Positions 1-10,132 of a stretch of DNA of 44,318 nucleotides are shown here, in pieces. Source of the stretch: Candidatus Thorarchaeota archaeon (lineage in GTDB: Archaea > Asgardarchaeota > Thorarchaeia > Thorarchaeales > Thorarchaeaceae); contig JAGXOC010000003.1 of NCBI GenBank assembly GCA_019894665.1, forward strand, positions 29,158-73,475, in the 5' to 3' direction. The notes below the pieces were generated by a model that did not search any database, was not told the DNA's origin, and saw only the letters and a program-made list of their open reading frames with translations. The stretch's first letter is position 1; each line of letters opens with the position of its first letter. The position numbers were made by a program, and so were the translations under genes.

Positions 1-217
1 CGGCAAGTGAGCAACCCATATTGAACCATCCAGTTGGCGTGTCCTCTGTTGGGATTGCCTCAGCCACTTCTTGGTCATCACGATGTGCTGGCTCCACTGT
101 CTCCTACACCTATTTGCTCTAGTTGTATATCAACCTGAACGAATATTACTTTTGGCAGGGATTATAGGATACAGATAAATGAGGGGTCGTCCGAGGAAAG
201 GTCCGAGGTAAGTCCTA

Positions 218-1213
218 GTGAAGGTTCTAGTCACAGGAGCATCAGGTTTCCTTGGTGGGAGAATTATATCCAGACTTTTAAAAGATGGCCATGAAGTTGT
301 GGGACTTGTAAGAGCAACTAGTAACAGAGAAGGACTCCTGAAAAATATTGAGGTCAAAGAGGCGGATTTGTTTAATATTCCAAGTCTTGAGGATGCAGTT
401 CAAGGAGTCAACGCAGTCATTCATTTTGCCGCTTATTTCGATTTCTATCCAAGTGACGAAGAACTCATGTTCAAAGTAAACGTTGAAGGCACAACTAACC
501 TGATGAATGCATGCGTGGGAACAGAAGTTGAGAGATTCATCTATTGCTCTACCGCAGAAACAATGGGTGGGATCAGATTCCCTCCCGGAACTGAAGATAC
601 TGAACTTAGACCTGACTTTAGCTACGGCGAGAGTAAGATATTAGCTGAGCGAGCAATTCGGGAGATAACAAATGAAACGGGATTAGCCCATATCATTCTG
701 CGCCCAACAGGTGTGATGGGTGAGGGCGACTTCTATGTCATGTATGAAGTAGCTCAAGAGTTGAATAACGGAAAGGTTTTCGTCCTGCCACGCAACCTAA
801 GTGCTCAGTTTATGTATACATACGTTGATGATGTTGTTACCGGGTTTGTTGCTGCATTAACGCCTATGGTCGCTCTAAACAATACGATAATTCTCTGTCC
901 AGATGAACCGATGAGTTGGGACGAGTTTGTAGAGGTCATGACCGAACGTCTTGGTGTCAAACCCCCTCGGCTTCGTGTACCAAGTATTCTTGTAAAATTC
1001 GTGATGGCTTTACTAAGTCCTTTCAAGAATCGGAAAAAGATGACCTTCTTCTGGCACATGAAATCGGTAGACATGATGCACGCGAATCGTGTGTATTCAA
1101 ATGATAAAGCAAAACGGTTACTTGGATGGACTCCTCAAGTTACCATGGTGGAAGGTTTTCAGCGAGCTATAGATTGGTATTTTGAAAACGGTCATCTCGA
1201 AAGGAAGGAATGA
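218..1213 (+). CDS. NAD-dependent epimerase/dehydratase (extended SDR)
   Basis: N-terminal Rossmann motif VTGASGFLGGRI; YxxxK-like YGESK; SDR-type organisation. Confidence 0.9.
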   Translation: MKVLVTGASGFLGGRIISRLLKDGHEVVGLVRATSNREGLLKNIEVKEADLFNIPSLEDAVQGVNAVIHFAAYFDFYPSDEELMFKVNVEGTTNLMNACVGTEVERFIYCSTAETMGGIRFPPGTEDTELRPDFSYGESKILAERAIREITNETGLAHIILRPTGVMGEGDFYVMYEVAQELNNGKVFVLPRNLSAQFMYTYVDDVVTGFVAALTPMVALNNTIILCPDEPMSWDEFVEVMTERLGVKPPRLRVPSILVKFVMALLSPFKNRKKMTFFWHMKSVDMMHANRVYSNDKAKRLLGWTPQVTMVEGFQRAIDWYFENGHLERKE

Positions 1214-1216
1214 GCA

Positions 1217-2929
1217 ATGGATGCCGTACTTGGTTTTGTTCTAATTATTCTGCCAATCATTTTGGCGCTCGTGCTTCTAGTCTACTTGAAGAAAGCTGCG
1301 GATGTGACAGGAGTCATAGTTTGGTTCGTGACTCTTGTAATAGCTATCGTTGCTTTCCAGACTGATATTGGGGTCGCGCTCACTGTAAGTGCTGCTGGAA
1401 TTGTGAAGTCATTTCCCATCTCTCTGATGGTGGCTACTTCAATCTTGATGATGACCTATATGCAAGAGACTGGTGCTCTACAAAGACTGATTGTCTTCTT
1501 CAAGACGCTTGGAGGCGGCAGTCGTCCCATGCAGATCTTGATGATTAGTTTTGGGCTCGGACTATTCTTAGTAGGAATTGGAGCAACTCCTGTATCAATG
1601 CTACCCCCAGTTATGCTCGCACTCGGTTTCTCACCTATGGTTGCAGTTGCACTACCATCTATAGGATATGACCCGCTCACAACATTCGCATTGCTCGGAG
1701 TTCCAGCAGTTGTTTTTACGGGCGAATACAGTGCATGGGCTACAGATATTACTTTGCAGCAGGCTGGTTCTGTCTTTGCCTGGTTTATGCCGCTCGTGAG
1801 TGTGGGAATCGCGATTTCTATGCTCTGGATTGCGGGAGGTAGAAGACTTCTACTTAGTCGAGATGGTCTTGTGCTGGCAGGTATTTGTGGACTAACAGCT
1901 GGACTTATGGCTATCGTCTGTAATGTACTTCTCCCACTCACTACATTGACAAATGTGTTTGCTGGAGCTGCAGTTCTTCTAGTCCTATTCATCTTCAATC
2001 GTGTACGAGGAAAGGCCATTCTTGATAGAAGTACTCTTGATGAGGAGGACATAGAAGTAGAGAATGGGATGAGTATCTACCGTGCTAGTATCCCTTGGGT
2101 TGTACTCGTCATACTAAGTCTCGTCACGAACATGATTCCTCAGATCTTCCAATTCTTGTTTGTTGACCTTGCCTTCCCAGTTCAAATCGGGGCATATCCT
2201 AGTGTAATCAATACTCGCTTTCTCTGGCAAGCCTATACTTTGATGTTAATCTCAACGATTGTGTCAATGCCGTTTCTCAAAACAGACAGAGATGTGTTGA
2301 AGCGAACTTTGTCGAAATTTAGAAAGAGAGCACTCCGACCAGTGCTTGCAGCTGCAATATTTTTTGCAATGGCTGATGTGATGAACTTTAGCGGTTGGGT
2401 TGTTGGTCCCGGTGGTGTTTGGCTCAACCCTCCTGATCCGACCAACAACATGATCTTTCTGTTAGCATCACTTACTGCAGGTCTCGGACTTCTCTATCCA
2501 GTCGTTGCACCCTTCATGGGATTGCTTGGAGGTTTCATATCTGGATCTGAAACTTCTTCAATTGCCATGTTCACAAAATACCATGTAGAAACGAGCAATC
2601 TGATTGGTGCAAGCTCTATTCATGTTGCAGCATCAAATGGGATTGGAGGAGGACTTGCTAGTGTACTTAGTCCTGCAAAGATTCAGAACGCAGCCGCTGT
2701 CATCGATGAGATTGGCATTGAGGGTGAAGTTATCCGATATGGTCTTGTGGTCGCAGTATTGATGACACTGGCTACTGGTGTCATGACTCTGCTCTGGGCG
2801 TTCCCAGTAAGTCTACTAACTCTATCAATCGCTAGTATCATAATCATCTCAGTAGTTCTTATCGGAGGTTACGTCTACATGAAGAAACCACCAATTGAAG
2901 CTGAAACGTCTATAGTTCATCAATCTTAG
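1217..2929 (+). CDS. L-lactate permease (LctP)-like multi-TM transporter
   Basis: Multiple TM segments; GATPVSMLPPVMLALGFSPMVAVALPSIGYDP and SNGIGGGLASVLSPAKIQNAAAVI resemble LctP-family motifs. Confidence 0.65.
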   Translation: MDAVLGFVLIILPIILALVLLVYLKKAADVTGVIVWFVTLVIAIVAFQTDIGVALTVSAAGIVKSFPISLMVATSILMMTYMQETGALQRLIVFFKTLGGGSRPMQILMISFGLGLFLVGIGATPVSMLPPVMLALGFSPMVAVALPSIGYDPLTTFALLGVPAVVFTGEYSAWATDITLQQAGSVFAWFMPLVSVGIAISMLWIAGGRRLLLSRDGLVLAGICGLTAGLMAIVCNVLLPLTTLTNVFAGAAVLLVLFIFNRVRGKAILDRSTLDEEDIEVENGMSIYRASIPWVVLVILSLVTNMIPQIFQFLFVDLAFPVQIGAYPSVINTRFLWQAYTLMLISTIVSMPFLKTDRDVLKRTLSKFRKRALRPVLAAAIFFAMADVMNFSGWVVGPGGVWLNPPDPTNNMIFLLASLTAGLGLLYPVVAPFMGLLGGFISGSETSSIAMFTKYHVETSNLIGASSIHVAASNGIGGGLASVLSPAKIQNAAAVIDEIGIEGEVIRYGLVVAVLMTLATGVMTLLWAFPVSLLTLSIASIIIISVVLIGGYVYMKKPPIEAETSIVHQS

Positions 2930-3251
2930 CAGCTAGAATGAAATCATTCTCGAACAAGCCATTGATTGCATGAGTCCATAGTGTGAAAGTGACTTTGTTC
3001 CATTGAATGAATATGTCTGGGTGATGATCCTGCTCATCAGCGATTTCAGCAACTTTGTTCACAAAGACCATTGCTTCCGTGAAATTCTTGAACTTGAAGA
3101 GCTTCTCGATTTTGTCAATCTCACCTTCTGACTTTTTCCAACCAGGCACTACATCCAGCATGAGTTTGACCTTATCGCCTTGCATGTGGGGTGTGCCTCC
3201 TCTACATGGAACACACGTGAGCGAAGCAAGTTCTTTTCTTGTCTTTGACAA
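2910..3251 (-). CDS. Pterin-4a-carbinolamine dehydratase-like protein
   Basis: FKNFTEAMVFVNKVAEIADEQDHHPDIFIQWNKVTFTLWTHAINGLFENDFILAAKID matches the PCD/DCoH fold signature (HHPD, W-x-T-x-G/N-L). 3' end overlaps the convergent upstream CDS by 20 bp. Confidence 0.88.
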   Translation of the reverse strand: MSKTRKELASLTCVPCRGGTPHMQGDKVKLMLDVVPGWKKSEGEIDKIEKLFKFKNFTEAMVFVNKVAEIADEQDHHPDIFIQWNKVTFTLWTHAINGLFENDFILAAKIDEL

Positions 3252-3426
3252 TTACATCGACTCCTGTTAACTATCGTTTTCTAATACGAGGACAGGTTAA
3301 ATCCTTACGCATAGATGAAAATAACCGGAACGTTGAATCGAAACTGATTTAGAGAAGGTTAAATGAGAAGAAGACTGAATGCTAATCAAGTGTTCATGTG
3401 GCTTTATTGGAAGATGTGTTGTCCTG

Positions 3427-4080
3427 ATGTCGAAAGGCGATCTGACATATTGGCGCGAGAGTAGCTTCTACCTCAACCCTACATCCAGATGCATGAATGA
3501 CTGTCTGTTCTGCGTGCGTCATTACGGTGCGGGTGTGTTTGGCTTTGACCTGGTTCTTGATGAAGACCCAAATGCAGAGGAACTAGTGAAGGCGATTGAT
3601 GACACATGGGATTCTAAATTTGATGATGTTGCGATTGTTGGTTTTGGTGAACCCTTGCTCAATCTCGATGCTGTCCTAGATGCTATCAGAAAGGTCAAGG
3701 AATTGACTAAACTCCCTATCAGAATGAACACCAATGGACAAGCCCTTCTATTGCATCCATCTCGTGATGTTGCAAAAGAACTTGCCGAAGCTGGATTGGA
3801 CCGAATTCAGATCTCACTCAATGCACAAGATCCTGATACATATTTTCAGCTCTGTCAACCTAAGCTTGGACGAGGTGCATTTGAATCGATTCTTGAGTTT
3901 ACAGAACAATGTAAACCTTTGATGAAGGTCGAGCTTTCAGCAGTTGACATCCCGGGTGTTGATATTGATGCGTGCCGGGGAATTGCTGAACGTCTTGGCG
4001 TTGGTTTTCGTGTTCGAGTGTTTAAAGGTCCAGAAGGGGCACTTGATGGAATACTGCGAACGCTAACAACAGAATCATAG
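3427..4080 (+). CDS. Radical SAM protein, TatD-linked radical SAM type
   Basis: CMNDCLFC = CxxxCxxC [4Fe-4S] motif; YLNPTSRCMNDCLFCVR; GFGEPLL. ORF opens at 3379; Met at 3427 is the likelier start. Confidence 0.82.
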   Translation: MSKGDLTYWRESSFYLNPTSRCMNDCLFCVRHYGAGVFGFDLVLDEDPNAEELVKAIDDTWDSKFDDVAIVGFGEPLLNLDAVLDAIRKVKELTKLPIRMNTNGQALLLHPSRDVAKELAEAGLDRIQISLNAQDPDTYFQLCQPKLGRGAFESILEFTEQCKPLMKVELSAVDIPGVDIDACRGIAERLGVGFRVRVFKGPEGALDGILRTLTTES

Positions 4081-4120
4081 AGTGGACAACTATATCTGGT
4101 AGCTGCAGTTACCTAGAATT

Positions 4121-4960
4121 ATGACTCTTCGGAAACTCGTTGACGGTCTTTTCGTTGATACTGACGGCACCAATGGAGGCAATCATGGGGCTATCGTTCT
4201 TGAGGATGAGGTTGTGATGATTGACTCAGGCATGATCCATCCTAAGAGTCTTGAAACGAAGGAGTTCTTGACGAAAAAGACTGGGTTGCCAATTCTCAAA
4301 CTAGTATTCACGCATTCTCATGGTGACCATGTTTTTGGAGCTCAAGCCTTTGAACCAGTGAGTCTTATTGCTTCTGCACCAATGCGGCAGCGTTGCGAGG
4401 ATAACCTGAAAGGGGATTGGAAGATTGAGACCCTAAGGAACAGCTATGCTCCGATGAAGGAAGAGCGACCCGAATTATGGGAAGCTATTCAGGACCTCTC
4501 CATACGGTTGCCTGATACCATTTTCAAAACTTATCTCTTCCTTGGCAATAACGAAGAAATCTCAGTAAAGCTTCTAGGTGGTCACACTGCAGGTTCTTCA
4601 ACCATAATCTCGCATCCTCACAATGCAATTTTCGTAGGTGACCTCATTTTCAGTGGTAAATTTCCGTATGGGGGTGATCCAACCTGTGATCCTGATAGAT
4701 GGATAATGGCTCTAGAGGAAATACTAGCTTTGGGACTTGAAACCATAATCCCTGGACATGGCCCCGTTTGTGGATTGGATGAGCTTGAAATATATATTCA
4801 AGCATTAATGGATCTAAGAGCTAATGTGGAAGATGCCACTACTGCTGATATGACCATCAGCGAGTTCATTGAAGAAGGAATGATTCCGAAGGACATTGCG
4901 GAAGGGGCTGAACGATTCGCTGACCGAACTCTGAAACACTGGTTTCAATTCTATGGATGA
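4121..4960 (+). CDS. MBL-fold metallohydrolase
   Basis: THSHGDH motif, GGHTAGS, FVGDLIF, IPGHGP. Confidence 0.92.
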   Translation: MTLRKLVDGLFVDTDGTNGGNHGAIVLEDEVVMIDSGMIHPKSLETKEFLTKKTGLPILKLVFTHSHGDHVFGAQAFEPVSLIASAPMRQRCEDNLKGDWKIETLRNSYAPMKEERPELWEAIQDLSIRLPDTIFKTYLFLGNNEEISVKLLGGHTAGSSTIISHPHNAIFVGDLIFSGKFPYGGDPTCDPDRWIMALEEILALGLETIIPGHGPVCGLDELEIYIQALMDLRANVEDATTADMTISEFIEEGMIPKDIAEGAERFADRTLKHWFQFYG

Positions 4961-4969
4961 GGGATTCGT

Positions 4970-6883
4970 ATGGATCTTTGGGAATCAGTTTCAATCGGAG
5001 ACCTCGAGCTAGAAAACCGTCTGGTCATGCTTGCCACACACTTGAGCTACTGTGATGAGGATGGCATTGTCACAGACAAGCTTGTAGAGTTCTATCGAGA
5101 ACGTGCGAAGCACAAACCTGGTCTGATCATTATTGGTGGTTGCTACACTGAGCATCTAGGTATGAGTACACCAACAATGATCGGTATCAGTAGGGATGAC
5201 CATATCGAGGGTTTACAAAGACTGACCGAGGCAGTCCACTCACATGATGTTCCTATATCTGCTCAACTCTATCACGCGGGTCGTTATGCACATTCAATTG
5301 TGTTGGGTCAGCAGGCTGTATCTGCATCTGAAGTTAAGTGTCGACTAACCCGAGAAACTCCCCGCGCGTTAACTCTTGAAGAGATAACCCAGACCGTTGA
5401 TAACTTTGGAATAGCAGCTGAGAGAGCAAAGAAAGCTGGATTTGATTCGGTCGAGATTCTAGGTTCAACAGGATATCTCATCAACCAATTTCTTGCTGAG
5501 GCGACCAACAAGAGACGTGATGGATACGGTGGCGACTTTGAGTCACGATTAAGATTTCCTCTTGAAATTGTAGAGTGTGTGCGCAAAGCTGTTGGGTCCA
5601 AGTTTCCGATTCTCTATCGAATGAGTGGAGCTGATTTCGTACCCGATGGACTTACTCTAGAAGACAACAAGATTCTCGCTCCCCGACTTGTGGAGAAAGG
5701 CGTGGATTGCTTAAATGTGACAGGAGGTTGGCATGAAACCAGAATTCCACAAATAACAATGGATGTCCCACGGGGTGGTTACGCATACTTGGCTGAAGGG
5801 ATAGCAAGTGTAGTTGATGTCCCAGTTGTTGCATGTAACAGAATCAACAGCGTCAGTGTTGCTGAACGAATTCTGTCTCGAGGAAATGTTCAGTTGATAG
5901 GAATGTCAAGAGGATTTCTAGCAGATCCCGAACTTCCATCCAAAGCTAGGGCAAATAAACATCAACTTACTCGCCCATGCATTGCTTGCAATCAAGGTTG
6001 CCTCGACAAAGTCTTTATGATTGAACCTGTAACGTGTGCTCTTAACCCACTTGCAGGTTATGAAACAGAACGAGAGCTAGGTCCACAAGGTGAAGGTAGG
6101 ATTGCTGTAGTTGGTGGTGGTCCTGCTGGAATGGAAACTGCGCGAGTTCTCGCGATGAGAGGGTTCGATATTACTCTCTATGAGAAGGGTGACCGACTTG
6201 GAGGAATGCTTCACCTTGCTGCGAAAGTCCCAGGGAGGGGCGAGTTTGCAGCGTATGTTTCTTACATGGAGCGTGAGCTCAAGAATCTCGGCGTTGATAT
6301 CCGTCTCAAAGTTCAGGCCACTGTTGACACTCTAGTTGATGAAGGATCTGATTGTGTTGTGGTCGCGACTGGCACCGTTGCCGGAGCACCATCCATTGAA
6401 GGCGTAGAGATGTCTCATGTGACTACTGCGTATGACGCGATATCGCTTGGACTTGACAACCTTGGTGATGTTGTTATTGTTGGTGGTAGTGCCTTAGGTT
6501 GCTACACTGCCCTTTATCTTGCATCCCGTGCCGATTCAGTTCACATCTTTGAATCTGATGAGGCTCTTGGAGTGGATCTCAGTAGAACTACTCGATGGGT
6601 CATTATGAAGAGTCTCAAAGAGAAAGGAATTCATACACACGCTAACGCTCAAGTGACGGAAATTACCAGTGGGTTTACATCCGTGCTCATTGACGGAGAG
6701 TATGAACAAGTAGATGCTCAAACTGTGGTTCTTGCCACAAGACCACAACCTCAAGATCGTATTCTGAAGCAATTGGAAAGAACAAGCTTACGTACTGAAG
6801 TGGTTGGGTCTATGAAGAAAGCAATGGACTTGCTCGAAGTCATTCATGAAACCTACAAGTTTGCGAACTCATTCCAACTCTAA
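4970..6883 (+). CDS. NADH:flavin oxidoreductase / 2,4-dienoyl-CoA reductase-like (OYE domain plus FeS plus FAD/NAD domain)
   Basis: OYE-type TIM barrel N-terminus; CIACNQGC...C iron-sulfur motif; IAVVGGGPAGMETARVLA dinucleotide-binding motif. Confidence 0.9.
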   Translation: MDLWESVSIGDLELENRLVMLATHLSYCDEDGIVTDKLVEFYRERAKHKPGLIIIGGCYTEHLGMSTPTMIGISRDDHIEGLQRLTEAVHSHDVPISAQLYHAGRYAHSIVLGQQAVSASEVKCRLTRETPRALTLEEITQTVDNFGIAAERAKKAGFDSVEILGSTGYLINQFLAEATNKRRDGYGGDFESRLRFPLEIVECVRKAVGSKFPILYRMSGADFVPDGLTLEDNKILAPRLVEKGVDCLNVTGGWHETRIPQITMDVPRGGYAYLAEGIASVVDVPVVACNRINSVSVAERILSRGNVQLIGMSRGFLADPELPSKARANKHQLTRPCIACNQGCLDKVFMIEPVTCALNPLAGYETERELGPQGEGRIAVVGGGPAGMETARVLAMRGFDITLYEKGDRLGGMLHLAAKVPGRGEFAAYVSYMERELKNLGVDIRLKVQATVDTLVDEGSDCVVVATGTVAGAPSIEGVEMSHVTTAYDAISLGLDNLGDVVIVGGSALGCYTALYLASRADSVHIFESDEALGVDLSRTTRWVIMKSLKEKGIHTHANAQVTEITSGFTSVLIDGEYEQVDAQTVVLATRPQPQDRILKQLERTSLRTEVVGSMKKAMDLLEVIHETYKFANSFQL

Positions 6884-6968
6884 TCCAATTCCCTGCCTTA
6901 GCGGATATTCTTAAATTGATACAAACAAGGTCTTTCCTGAGTCTAGACGACTGGGAGATACGACAACA

Positions 6969-8141
6969 GTGGCTTTCGATGATGATCCAATCAGTGTCAT
7001 AACCTACCCGACGTTTGCTGAGTTGAATGATATCCTTGCACTTCACTTTGAAATAGAAGCTAGTATCCTTGAATTTGGAATGCCGACATTCATTGCCCGT
7101 TGGCCTGCTGGTGTTATTGCCACCAATGAGCGACAGGATGAGATTTTCAAGGAACTGACTAAAAGGACAAAGTCACTCAAGGTGTGGCCTCTCGTTCGTT
7201 GGAAGAACAAAGCAGCTGGTGAATATTTCATCAGGTTTGTTCCAATCCAAAAACCCGGTCCGAGTAACAAGAAGATCAACTATGCTCTGTTTGTTGCTAC
7301 CTTAGCTACTATGGCTATTGGTGGACTTCTGCAAGCGACGAGTCCGATATTCCTTACATTATTCTATCCCGGTGGTTACACATTTCTAGACCTTGCTTTT
7401 GTTACAATTACTTTCATGCTAGCTCTCATGGGCATAATTTTCACTCATGAGATGGGCCATTACATGATGTGTAAACGGAAAGGGATTGCGGCGTCTCTGC
7501 CATACTTTATTCCCGGCCTCCCTCAGATTGGTGGTACCTTTGGAGCGTTCATTTCCCAGAAGAGTCCGCCAAACAATAGAGAAGAGCTAATCGACATGGG
7601 TCTGGCAGGACCCCTTGCAGGTTTCGCTGTCACAATGGTCGTGCTCTTTGTAGGATATCTGTTGTCAGTTCCAGTTACTGCACAGGAATTGATAGCCATT
7701 GAAGCAGCCTTCCCCGGAATGTCAGGTGACCTTGCAACTCCCATTCTCTTCAATCTGATTGGCAATCTTTTCGTGGGCTTCGTCCCTGCTGGCGGTACCC
7801 TGTACATGCATCCTATTGCTTTCGCTGCCTGGGTTGGAATGCTAGTGACTGCACTCAACCTGTTCCCAATTGCTCAGCTCGATGGTGGTCATGCCCTAAG
7901 GGCAATTGTCGGTCCCAAATGGCACAAACAGATAGGCTGGGTCGCACTGCTAATAATGCTGCTGACAGGATATTACATGATGGCAATCCTGATTCTTGCC
8001 ATGTCATCGGGTGGCGGTCATCCAGGTCCATTGAATGATACAGTTACGATTTCGAAAGGAAGGATAATCACGTTCGGATTGGCTATGATCATCCTAGTGC
8101 TGTGCATTCCACCACTTTGGCAGATGTTTGGGTTCTTCTAA
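6969..8141 (+). CDS. Site-2-protease-like M50 intramembrane metallopeptidase
   Basis: HEMGH (HExxH) inside a TM region; NLFPIAQLDGGHAL (NxxPxxxLDGG). Confidence 0.92.
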   Translation: MAFDDDPISVITYPTFAELNDILALHFEIEASILEFGMPTFIARWPAGVIATNERQDEIFKELTKRTKSLKVWPLVRWKNKAAGEYFIRFVPIQKPGPSNKKINYALFVATLATMAIGGLLQATSPIFLTLFYPGGYTFLDLAFVTITFMLALMGIIFTHEMGHYMMCKRKGIAASLPYFIPGLPQIGGTFGAFISQKSPPNNREELIDMGLAGPLAGFAVTMVVLFVGYLLSVPVTAQELIAIEAAFPGMSGDLATPILFNLIGNLFVGFVPAGGTLYMHPIAFAAWVGMLVTALNLFPIAQLDGGHALRAIVGPKWHKQIGWVALLIMLLTGYYMMAILILAMSSGGGHPGPLNDTVTISKGRIITFGLAMIILVLCIPPLWQMFGFF

Positions 8142-8214
8142 AATAAGTTCAAACGATTATTGATAATCCACAACATTAACATATTTCCATGTATGCCAAG
8201 ACGCGGTCATAATC

Positions 8215-9315
8215 ATGGGTGCTAGACGATTTGCAGGACCAAGTTTGATGTTCATATTAGGAACACTAGTAATGATTCAGATGATTCTAACAATTACTCA
8301 GGGAATGCCCTCTATCGCTTTCATTTCTGACACGTTGTCTCTTAATTTAGGCACAGATGTCATAGCAATAATGGCCATCGCCTTTCCGATCCTATTCTTA
8401 GAGTACTATTTGTTTGCTGTACCAATTGCAGTGGTTCTTCTGCTTGGAACTAAAATCATCAAATCAAATAGATACGAATTGAACATCATGAATATTGGTC
8501 GAAACTTTGGCGCACCACAATTGGTTCGGAGAGCTGCTGCTCCTGCCCTCTTCGCTGTCGCAACTGCTTATCTGTTTCGCAAACCCCTTCAAGTGTTCCT
8601 CTTCGGTATAAACCCAGACATTGCACCCGAGTTTGCCTCTTTGTTTCCAGTTGTTGTATCCATCATGAGCGCGCTACTGGCTGTACCTATCGCGCTGCTT
8701 CTCTTCATGCCTACCTGGGTCCTTAATGATGCAGGTGTGGTCACACACTTGAAATCTGACAATCTCAGATTGCGGCAGTGTCCTGACACACAAGGAGTTG
8801 GTCGATGGATTGCTAACATGCTTGGAGGTTATGCCCTACTCGCATTTCCAATCACAATGTTCCTGAATCATTTCTATGAACCATTGATACTTCCAATTAT
8901 TGAGGGAATGGTGTTTACACCTGAACAAGTTATCTTCCAAGTCACGACTGGAGCTTTATGGACGCTCGGTCTCCCATTCTTCGTTATGGCCTTCATTCTT
9001 CCTATCATCATGTTTAACGAAGCAATGCAAACACGCTCAACAGTACGAATTCTCAAACTTGCACGACGGCTAGGAGCCAAGATAGTTCGGAAAGAACAGA
9101 TACAAGAAATCAAACGCCTGAGTTCGGCTTATGATGAGGAACAGAAAGCCACTGTTTCACTCTATGCCCAAGCAGGTAATCAACAGATTGTATCAACCCA
9201 GAAGAGCATCAAGTCAAAGAGCAAGACAAAGTCAACGACTGAATCTTCTCCCAAGAAACAGAAAACAACAACCAAACAAAAGAAGAATATTAAATCCAAG
9301 AAATCAAAGAAATAA
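8215..9315 (+). CDS. Multi-TM membrane protein of unknown function with Lys/Ser/Thr-rich C-terminal tail
   Basis: About 6-8 hydrophobic segments followed by SIKSKSKTKSTTESSPKKQKTTTKQKKNIKSKKSKK. Confidence 0.8.
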   Translation: MGARRFAGPSLMFILGTLVMIQMILTITQGMPSIAFISDTLSLNLGTDVIAIMAIAFPILFLEYYLFAVPIAVVLLLGTKIIKSNRYELNIMNIGRNFGAPQLVRRAAAPALFAVATAYLFRKPLQVFLFGINPDIAPEFASLFPVVVSIMSALLAVPIALLLFMPTWVLNDAGVVTHLKSDNLRLRQCPDTQGVGRWIANMLGGYALLAFPITMFLNHFYEPLILPIIEGMVFTPEQVIFQVTTGALWTLGLPFFVMAFILPIIMFNEAMQTRSTVRILKLARRLGAKIVRKEQIQEIKRLSSAYDEEQKATVSLYAQAGNQQIVSTQKSIKSKSKTKSTTESSPKKQKTTTKQKKNIKSKKSKK

Positions 9316-9327
9316 TAAAAGAGTAAT

Positions 9328-9356
9328 TGTTCCCGGTAGCAAAATGCCCGGGAACA
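9328..9356. terminator. Hairpin between convergent genes, possible bidirectional terminator
   Basis: TGTTCCCGG (9328-9336) pairs with CCGGGAACA (9348-9356); inner GCA/TGC can extend the stem. Lies between CDS ends at 9315(+) and 9366(-). Confidence 0.5.
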
Positions 9357-9365
9357 CTTTATGAT

Positions 9366-9971
9366 TTACCAGTCTTCTTCTACGTAGTCTTCGAGACCCC
9401 AATCTTCGCCCTCTGGGATTCTTATGACTCCGAGTTCAAGAAGTCGATCCATTACTTTCAAAGCTGCTTCATCGATCTGCGGCTCGAATTTAGCCCCAGT
9501 GATGACGAGCTTTCCAGAACCGAACAATAGAATGACTACTTTTGGATCTTTCATTCTGTAGATCAGACCAGGGAACTGTTCAGGTTCGTAGAGTGTGTTC
9601 TCAAGCTTCATTGCTGCAAGCTCGAGATTGAGTTCTGCACCTAGACTAGCACTGGCGACGATGTTCTGAACAACAATGATCGGTTTGCCGGTAATCTCAA
9701 TACCAGCTTCTTTGATGTTCTTGACAATCTTGTGAACTGCACGTTTTGATTCCTTCTCACTCTTTGCCCCGGTGCAAACCATCTTACCCGAGTTGAAAAT
9801 CAGGGTGGCGGTTTTAGGTTTCTTTAGACGGTACACTAGACCGGGGAATTGCTCAGGGTCGAACTCGACGTTGGGCATTGTAGCTGCAATCTCATCGAGG
9901 TCAAGTCGCTGATTGAGAATTACTGAAGCGACAACGTTCTCTATTTTGGTCATGGGTTTTGGAGGTGGCAT
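9366..9971 (-). CDS. tbp: TATA-box-binding protein (archaeal TBP)
   Basis: Two direct TBP repeats: IENVVASVILNQRLDLDEIAATMPNVEFDPEQFPGLVYRLKKPKTATLIFNSGKMVCTGAKSE and VQNIVASASLGAELNLELAAMKLENTLYEPEQFPGLIYRMKDPKVVILLFGSGKLVITGAK; acidic C-tail. Confidence 0.97.
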   Translation of the reverse strand: MPPPKPMTKIENVVASVILNQRLDLDEIAATMPNVEFDPEQFPGLVYRLKKPKTATLIFNSGKMVCTGAKSEKESKRAVHKIVKNIKEAGIEITGKPIIVVQNIVASASLGAELNLELAAMKLENTLYEPEQFPGLIYRMKDPKVVILLFGSGKLVITGAKFEPQIDEAALKVMDRLLELGVIRIPEGEDWGLEDYVEEDW

Positions 9972-9997
9972 CTGCTATTTCCTACTTTGTCTTTTGC

Positions 9998-10046
9998 CTT
10001 TATATAGTATATAAGGTATATAAGGGGCCTGAAAATCCTATATAAG
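9998..10046 (-). promoter_or_regulatory. Cluster of TATA-box-like elements upstream of tbp
   Basis: TTTATATAG, two overlapping GTATATAAGG (10007-10016, 10016-10025) and CTATATAAG (10038-10046) upstream of the tbp start at 9971. Confidence 0.6.
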
Positions 10047-10132
10047 TCGCCTTTTAAACCTGAGTAATGGTACTCACTCTTTTTCGCAGGTTTGAGTAAA
10101 TTCGACTTGGTGTCACCCTAGCTTTCAATGTG

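Noticed and set aside
1-97. Open - strand frame running off the left edge (VEPAHRDDQEVAEAIPTEDTPTGWFNMGCSLA), GTG start
   Set aside because: Only 32 residues, a competing open frame exists (MTKKWLRQSQQRTRQLDGSIWVAHLP), and SD spacing is poor; could be a real gene start but cannot be supported.
1456-2052. 198-aa ORF on the - strand
   Set aside because: Antisense to the LctP-like transporter; low-complexity Ser/Pro/Thr composition typical of shadow ORFs.
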